Part shown: positions 58,871 through 64,000 of the stretch, piece after piece
Position numbering within the stretch: the first letter of the stretch is position 1
How the letters are laid out: each line of letters opens with the position of its first letter
Position numbers and translations under genes: made by a program
Assembly: GCA_039707655.1 (NCBI GenBank)
Contig: CM077665.1
Coordinates: forward strand, 85,995,954-86,059,953
Source of the DNA: Elymus sibiricus
Taxonomy: Eukaryota > Streptophyta > Magnoliopsida > Poales > Poaceae
Direction of reading: 5' to 3'
DNA length: 64,000 nucleotides
Notes under the pieces: generated by a model
The model's database searches: none
What the model was told of the DNA's origin: nothing
Seen by the model: only the letters and a program-made list of their open reading frames with translations

Positions 58871-59086
58871 CCCGAGTATGTGTAGATTGGGTTCGTTTTC
58901 CCATATGCTCTGCTCCGGGTCCGATGCAGAATTTCGTCAGTGCCTCCCTGTTGTTCTCCGGGTACACATCCTCTCTGTTTATTGCCGAGACGTGTATCAG
59001 GAGAATAGCGGGGAGGTGCTGCCGAAATTTTGCGTCGGATCCAGAGCAGAGCATGGGAAAACGAACCCAATCTACACATACTCGGG
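58871..59086. repeat. 216-bp imperfect palindrome upstream of CACTA K transposase
   Basis: Starts CCCGAGTATGTGTAG, ends CTACACATACTCGGG, same length as in F. It lies 135 bases before the transposase ATG. Short frames on both strands mirror each other because of the palindrome and are not genes. Confidence 0.85.
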
Positions 59087-59220
59087 TGGGATTAGGACCT
59101 ATCTTTACCTACAAGCGTCTAGGTTTCATGGACGTAATAAAACTGACAAACTCTATTAACCGATGAATATGGTTTGCTGAATTATGTATATATTTCTTGT
59201 GTGTGCAGTAGCTAGGCAAG

Positions 59221-62200
59221 ATGAGTGATCGTGAGTGGATGTACACCGGTCACACTAGTCAGAAAGACATGACCCATGAATGGATAACAAAAACAAAGGG
59301 GTTTGTGAGAGCCGCATTTGCAAATGGACAGAAAACAACCTGGTGCCCCTGTGTCGATTGCGACAACTATCATAAGAGGTCAGAGTTTGAAATGATCAAA
59401 CACCTGCAGAAGTGGGGTTTTACACCTAATTATATGGTCTGGACATTTCATGGTGAGTCTGCCCAACGTGCCAGAGCTGAGGTGGTTCGTCGTCGCACCG
59501 ACGAGCATGGTACCGGGATCGAAGACATGGTGCAAGACTTTGATGATGCTCGGGATTCGGACGATGAGATGGAGGAATCTGCAAAGGCCTTCTATGAAAT
59601 GTTGGAGTCTTCAAAACGTCCTCTCCACGAGCACACTGAGCTTTGTCAGCTGGATGCCATCCCGCAAGTAATGGCTCTGAAGGCTCAGTTCAACCTGGGC
59701 AGAGAATGCTACGACGCGATGACGACGATATTTGGACGCTTTCTACCCAAAGGCCATGTATTGCCAGCAAACCTGTACCAGTCGGACAAAATCCTACGTG
59801 TGCTTAAGATACCCTATGAGAAGATAGATGCCTGTGAGAATGGATGTGCCTTATTTAGGCTTGAGTATGCGGGCTTCAACTATTGTCCCATTTGCAAGTC
59901 TTCCAGGTATGTTGTGGTAGACAACGGTATGGGTGAGAAGAGTCAGACCAAAATCCTAGTTAATGTTCTTCGGTATATGCCAATCATACGAAGACTTCAA
60001 CGTCTTTTCATGGTCGAAGAGACGGCCAGACAGATGACGTGGCATAAATTGGGCAAAAGAACCGAACTAGATGCAGATGGGAATCCGATGTTGGGACACA
60101 CTTCAGACGCTTTTGCGTGGAAGCACTTCGATGCATTACATAAGGATAAAGCGGCAGATCCAAGGCATCCTCGAGTCGCCATCAGCACGGATGGGTTCAA
60201 TGTGTTTGGTATGACGGCAACCCAATACAGTTACTGGCCTGTATTTGTCATTCCACTCAATCTTCCCCCCGGAGAGATTATGAAAAGAAAGAACATTTTC
60301 TTGACATTGATAATTCCAGGGCCCAACTATCCGGGGAAGAATATGAATGTGTACATGCAACCGCTTAAGGATGAATTGCAAGAAGCTTGGGATAATGGGA
60401 TCAAGACATATGACGCCGCTACAAAAAAAACTTCAAAATGCATGTGTGGTACATGTACTCGTCGCATGACTTGCCGATGTATGCGCTATTCATTGGCTGG
60501 TGTGTGCATGGAAGGTTCCCGTGCCCCACATGCAAGGCAGCTCTTTAGTTCCGTTGGCTGTAGGCGAGTCGCAAGTATTCTTGCTTCGACTTGCATAGAC
60601 AGTTCCAGGATCCTCGCCATAAGTTCAGAAAAGACAAGAAGAATTTCATGAAAGGTAGAGTTGTCAAAAACTCTGCACCACCTGCATTGATAGGCCAACA
60701 GACCCTGGATCAGATAAACGCTCTCGAGCCGGATCCAAATCGTCCAGGGTATTTCAAAGGGTATAATTCGAAACACGCCTGGACTCACAAGATATGCTTG
60801 TGGGATCTGCCTTACTTTAAAGACCTCCTTTGCCCACACAACATCGACGTGATGCACACTGAAAAAATATCGCCGAGGCCCTTTTTGGTACATTGTTCGG
60901 CATAGAGGGGAAGTCGAAGGATAATCCTAAGGCTAGAGTCGATCAGGAGGCTCTATGTGATAGACCGTTACAAAACATGAGACAACCGAAAGGAAAGAAG
61001 AACTGGAGGAAGCCAAAGGCATGGTTCAATCTTGGAAGGCCAACTATGAGGGAAATGATCTTGTGGGTGAAAATGCAGTTGATGTTCCCCGATGGGTACG
61101 CAGCGAATCTAAAGAGGGGAGCGAGTCTTGAAAAATTGAAAATATTTGGTCTCAAGAGTCATGATTGGCACATATGGCTTGAGCGGGTAATGCCGGTGAT
61201 GTTGCGTGGCTTTATCCCTGAGGATGAATGGCTAGTACTGGCAGAGCTGAGCTATTTCTTCCGTGGTCTTTGTGCGAAAGAACTATCGCCTTACATGCTA
61301 GACGAACTGGAAGAGTTGGCGCCGGAGTTGATCTGCAAGTTAGAAAAGATCTTTCCACCGGGATTCTTTAATCCAATGCAGCATTTGATTTTGCATCTCC
61401 CGACCGAGGCAAGATTGGGGGGGCCCATGCAAAATCGTTGGTGCTTCGCAACTGAGAGGATGCAGAAGACGCTTCGAGCAAAATGTAAAAATAAACGTAG
61501 AATTGAAGCATCGATGGCCGAGGCATTCATTACTGAGGAGGCGGCAAACTTCGTGACAGCACACTACAAAGCCAAGAATCGTCATTTGCATAATCCGAAC
61601 CCTCGGTACAATGATGGCGACCGTGAAAAAGGTCGATCCAACCTCAGCCTATTCAAAGGGAAGCTCGCACCAGCCGGTGCTTTGAAAGCAATAGCGTTGG
61701 ATGTCGAAGAATGGCGGACCATTTCGTTGTATATCTTTAACAACCTAACAGAAGTGCGGCCGTACATCGAGTAAGTTCTTGGTACATTGTTTCGCAACTT
61801 CTAATTCCTTTGTAATGCTCTTATTCCCGGATATGTGATACAGTCGATACGTCGCCAAATTCTCGGATGGAGCGGTGATCCAAAAGGATTCCATCGAAGA
61901 GTATGAGCTTCTGGCAAAGCATGGAGGTGGCTATCCCGGTTTCATCTCTTGGTTCAAACAAACGGTAATTTCCATTAGACCATTTCATTTCTTCGTCTTG
62001 TTTGCGGCTAATGCAACAATCCTTTCGTATTAAACTTGTAGGCTAATGCAGAGTCTATGGACTCCGAATTGAGACAAGTCGCTAATGGTTTTGACTATAA
62101 GGTCCGTTCATTTGACAAATACGACATCAACGGGTATCGCTTTCATACTTTTGGCAAAGAGCTATCTATGGCCGACCGAAAGTCTACAAATTGTTGTGTC

Positions 62201-62869
62201 TCCGCTGTCGGCGAAGGAGGGGTCGAGTATTATGGAAGAGTTGAAGCAATTTATGAACTTACATTCTTTGGTGAAAACTCACCAAACGTCGTAGTCTTCA
62301 AATGTTATTGGTTCCAGCCGAAGGAGACTAGAAGGACTCATGAACATATAGGGCTAGTCAAAATCAAACAAAGCACCCATTTAGATGTTCCCGATGTCTA
62401 TATTACGGCTCAACAGGCGACCCAAGTTTTCTATCTACCGTGGGCCTGCCAAACTGATCCAAATCTGAATGGTTGGGATGTCGTTTATGATGTGCCGCCA
62501 CATTTTAGACCACCTCCCCTCAATGAAGATGATTATGAACCTCACATTAACCCAGACACATATGAAGGAGAATTCTTCCAAGAAACACGTGTTTCCAAAA
62601 AACGTTTCAAGAACCGCTCTACTTCACCCCAAAACATTGAGGTAGACAGCGACAGTGAATCCGACTTCACCCCTGAGCCGGAACAAGAAGAGACGGAAGA
62701 AGAAGAGGTTACTGCTGCGGATGACCTATCAATGCTTGACCGATTACATAAAGGAGGCCTTCTACATGTTGATGCATTTATTGATGATGCTGATGAGCAC
62801 GTCATTACTGATAGTGATGATGATTATGCATTTATTGATCCCGGAGCATATATAGACGATGAAGATTAA
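59221..62869 (+). pseudogene. CACTA K transposase (TNPD/Transposase_21 type), two frameshifts
   Basis: Exons 59221-61770, 61844-61964 and 62042-62869 with GT-AG introns; the phases join correctly (Asp codon split at the first intron). Domains match F: transposase-associated domain (WMYTGHTSQKD, CPCVDCDN), Transposase_21 core (CPICKSSRY, STDGFNV), DUF4218 (MPVMLRGFIPEDEWL) and DUF4216 (VVVFKCYWFQP), then an acidic Asp-rich tail. Frame breaks relative to F lie in the A-run near 60423-60432 and in the A-run near 60863-60872. Where F has G12 and TGA, K is intact. The DDE-type enzyme would act on CACTA ends in the nucleus. The start ATG is the one shared with F. Confidence 0.9.
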
Positions 62870-62999
62870 CATTAGTAATGTCAGGTATTCAATTATTATT
62901 ATGTACATATATATTATTAATTAGTTCATGTTATTAGGTATTCAATTTTTATATGTTGTACTAATTTCGTTTACTCTTTGTCATTGCAGGTGTTGACAG

Positions 63000-64000
63000 A
63001 TGGTGGGCGCGGGTCGAGAGCGCTCTGAGCCTCCTTCCTCGGCGTGTGCTGGGAGGGGTGCTATTATTTCACCCGAGCACCTCCGGAGAGCGCTGGTACA
63101 CAGTATGCAGGCACCTCCGGAGGGCGCTTCTTCTTCGGCCGGGAGAGGTCGGGGGAAGACGAAGAGGGGTGCTAGAGGTGGACGTGGCGGCGGGAGAGGT
63201 AGGAAGGCTGCTGCGCCTTCCTCGCCGCCACCCCCAGCTGATTCTCCCGACCACAGGAGTGCTCCGTCTAACTTGGACCCGTCTCGGACTCCTGTCCACG
63301 AGCCTCGGGCCGACGAGCCTCGGGTCGCCGAGCCTTCGTCCTAGGAGACTCCGGTCCCAGAGTCTTCGTCCCACGTGACTCCGGAGGCTAGTGGCCATGC
63401 TGATGGTGGCGAGGACAGCTTTTCTGAGGATAGCTATAGCGAGGGCGAGCTGGTTGAGGAGGGCAAGAAGGTCTACCAGCGTGGTGGTACAAAGCTCCCG
63501 CCCGTGCCGGTGACCCGCGATCAGAGGTGGTTGATTGTGCCTAATGGGGAGAAGTAAGTGCATTTACTCTTTTTTAACCTTTTGCCTTCATGTTTCTTCA
63601 AATTAATATCTAATGTGTTGGCCTTGTCATACTGCAGGGGTTGGACACACGCCCCTGGTGTCCGCAAGCCCAACCAGGTCCTTGGTGTGCTTTGCTGGCA
63701 CCACTTCTCGGGGTGGGTCACGTTGCCCGGTGAGGGTGAGGTTCGACAGCTAGCACTGAGCTGGGAGCTGTACGTGGCTGCCCCAGCCCCGCCGGAGGAG
63801 AGGGTCGACGGTGTCTTGTGCGAGACGGTGGCCGACATTGTGATCCGGCGGTTTTGGGTAATTTCTCCTTTACATAATTAAAAATCAACAACACCTAGTG
63901 ATTGTACTAATCAGTGTTGTCTTGTTTGATTGCAGACCTTCTATAGGTGTCTTGAGGAACACGAGGCAGACGTGGCTATTGTTCTCATAGCCGAGTGCAA
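63000..64000 (+). pseudogene. CACTA K TNPA-like gene, 5' part only
   Basis: Exon 1 is 63000-63553, exon 2 is 63638-63857 (220 bases, as in F) and exon 3 starts at 63936 and leaves the window. The start MVGAGRERSE matches F, but exon 1 then diverges: K has an Arg/Gly-rich stretch (GRGRGKTKRGARGGRGGG) that F lacks, and both have repeated TPVHEPR-type motifs. A TAG at 63342-63344 interrupts exon 1. Exon 2 carries the conserved core (RKPNQVLGVLCWHHFSGW, LPGEGEVRQL). The protein should bind the subterminal repeats. Confidence 0.75.

Larger units (their letters stand above)
57024..64000 (+). mobile_element. Element K: second CACTA transposon (right end outside window)
   Basis: Starts CACTACTGGAATCAGG after the 3-bp aag site at 57021-57023 and carries the same order of parts as F: TTTGCCGTC palindromes, GC island, GAA tract, hairpin, 216-bp palindrome, transposase (59221-62869) and TNPA-like gene (63000 onward). 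It is in the opposite orientation to F. Its transposase has two frameshifts. Confidence 0.93.

Noticed and set aside
1..64000. Host protein-coding gene
   Set aside because: Every substantial frame is explained by a transposable element or by low-complexity sequence; no plant housekeeping or resistance-type domain was recognised.

Overview
This window is repeat-rich plant nuclear DNA, most probably from a grass of the Triticeae (wheat, goatgrass, barley or rye). The argument comes from the elements: LTRs that open with TGATACGTCTCC, a copia LTR of the BARE/Angela type, gypsy primer sites matching tRNA-Asp and tRNA-Lys, and CACTA elements with TTTGCCGTC subterminal repeats. Species cannot be fixed from this sequence. 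I found no host gene, no tRNA or rRNA gene and no prokaryotic feature. Almost every base belongs to a transposable element, and the elements are nested inside each other.

Layout, using labels A to K. A (1-7833, minus): gypsy element with gag and protease only; its 3' LTR runs off the left edge. B (7834-8302, minus): start of an LTR of another family. C (8303-17149, minus): Athila-like gypsy element with decayed gag, PR, RT, RNase H, IN and a small extra 3' ORF. D (17150-17700 and 53168-55156, minus): old, internally deleted copia element. E (17701-53167, plus): Tat-lineage gypsy element that splits D. Inside E lie F (21476-30798, minus, a CACTA element) and G (33188-46687, plus, a second gypsy element). 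Inside G lies H (36455-40456, a probable 4-kb solo LTR). I (55157-55467) and J (55468-57018) are LTRs of A's superfamily, J inserted into I. K (57024 to the right edge, plus) is a second CACTA element of F's family. Exact or near-exact target duplications support E, F, G and H: gcctt/gccat, aat/aat, cgcat/cgcat and acaca/acaca.

How the parts work: C and E carry the reverse-transcriptase and integrase apparatus but are broken by stops, frameshifts and deletions. A and G lack RT and IN and would need help from relatives. F and K each carry the two CACTA genes, a multi-exon transposase and a TNPA-like gene. Each transposase is broken, but at different places. No element here looks clearly autonomous as read.

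By eye, LTR divergence is about 1.6% for A, 3.5% for E and 3.2% for G. This agrees with the nesting: G lies in E and E lies in D.

Most interesting signals: (1) C and G each carry an internal copy of their own LTR U3-type promoter just upstream of the 3' accessory ORF; (2) A, C and G each carry extra polypurine-tract-like sequence 1.5-2 kb upstream of the true one; (3) F and K share an equal-length 216-bp palindrome and a smaller hairpin upstream of the transposase; (4) E has a long spliced gene on its antisense strand; (5) F and K form a mosaic, with a conserved transposase core and divergent flanks.
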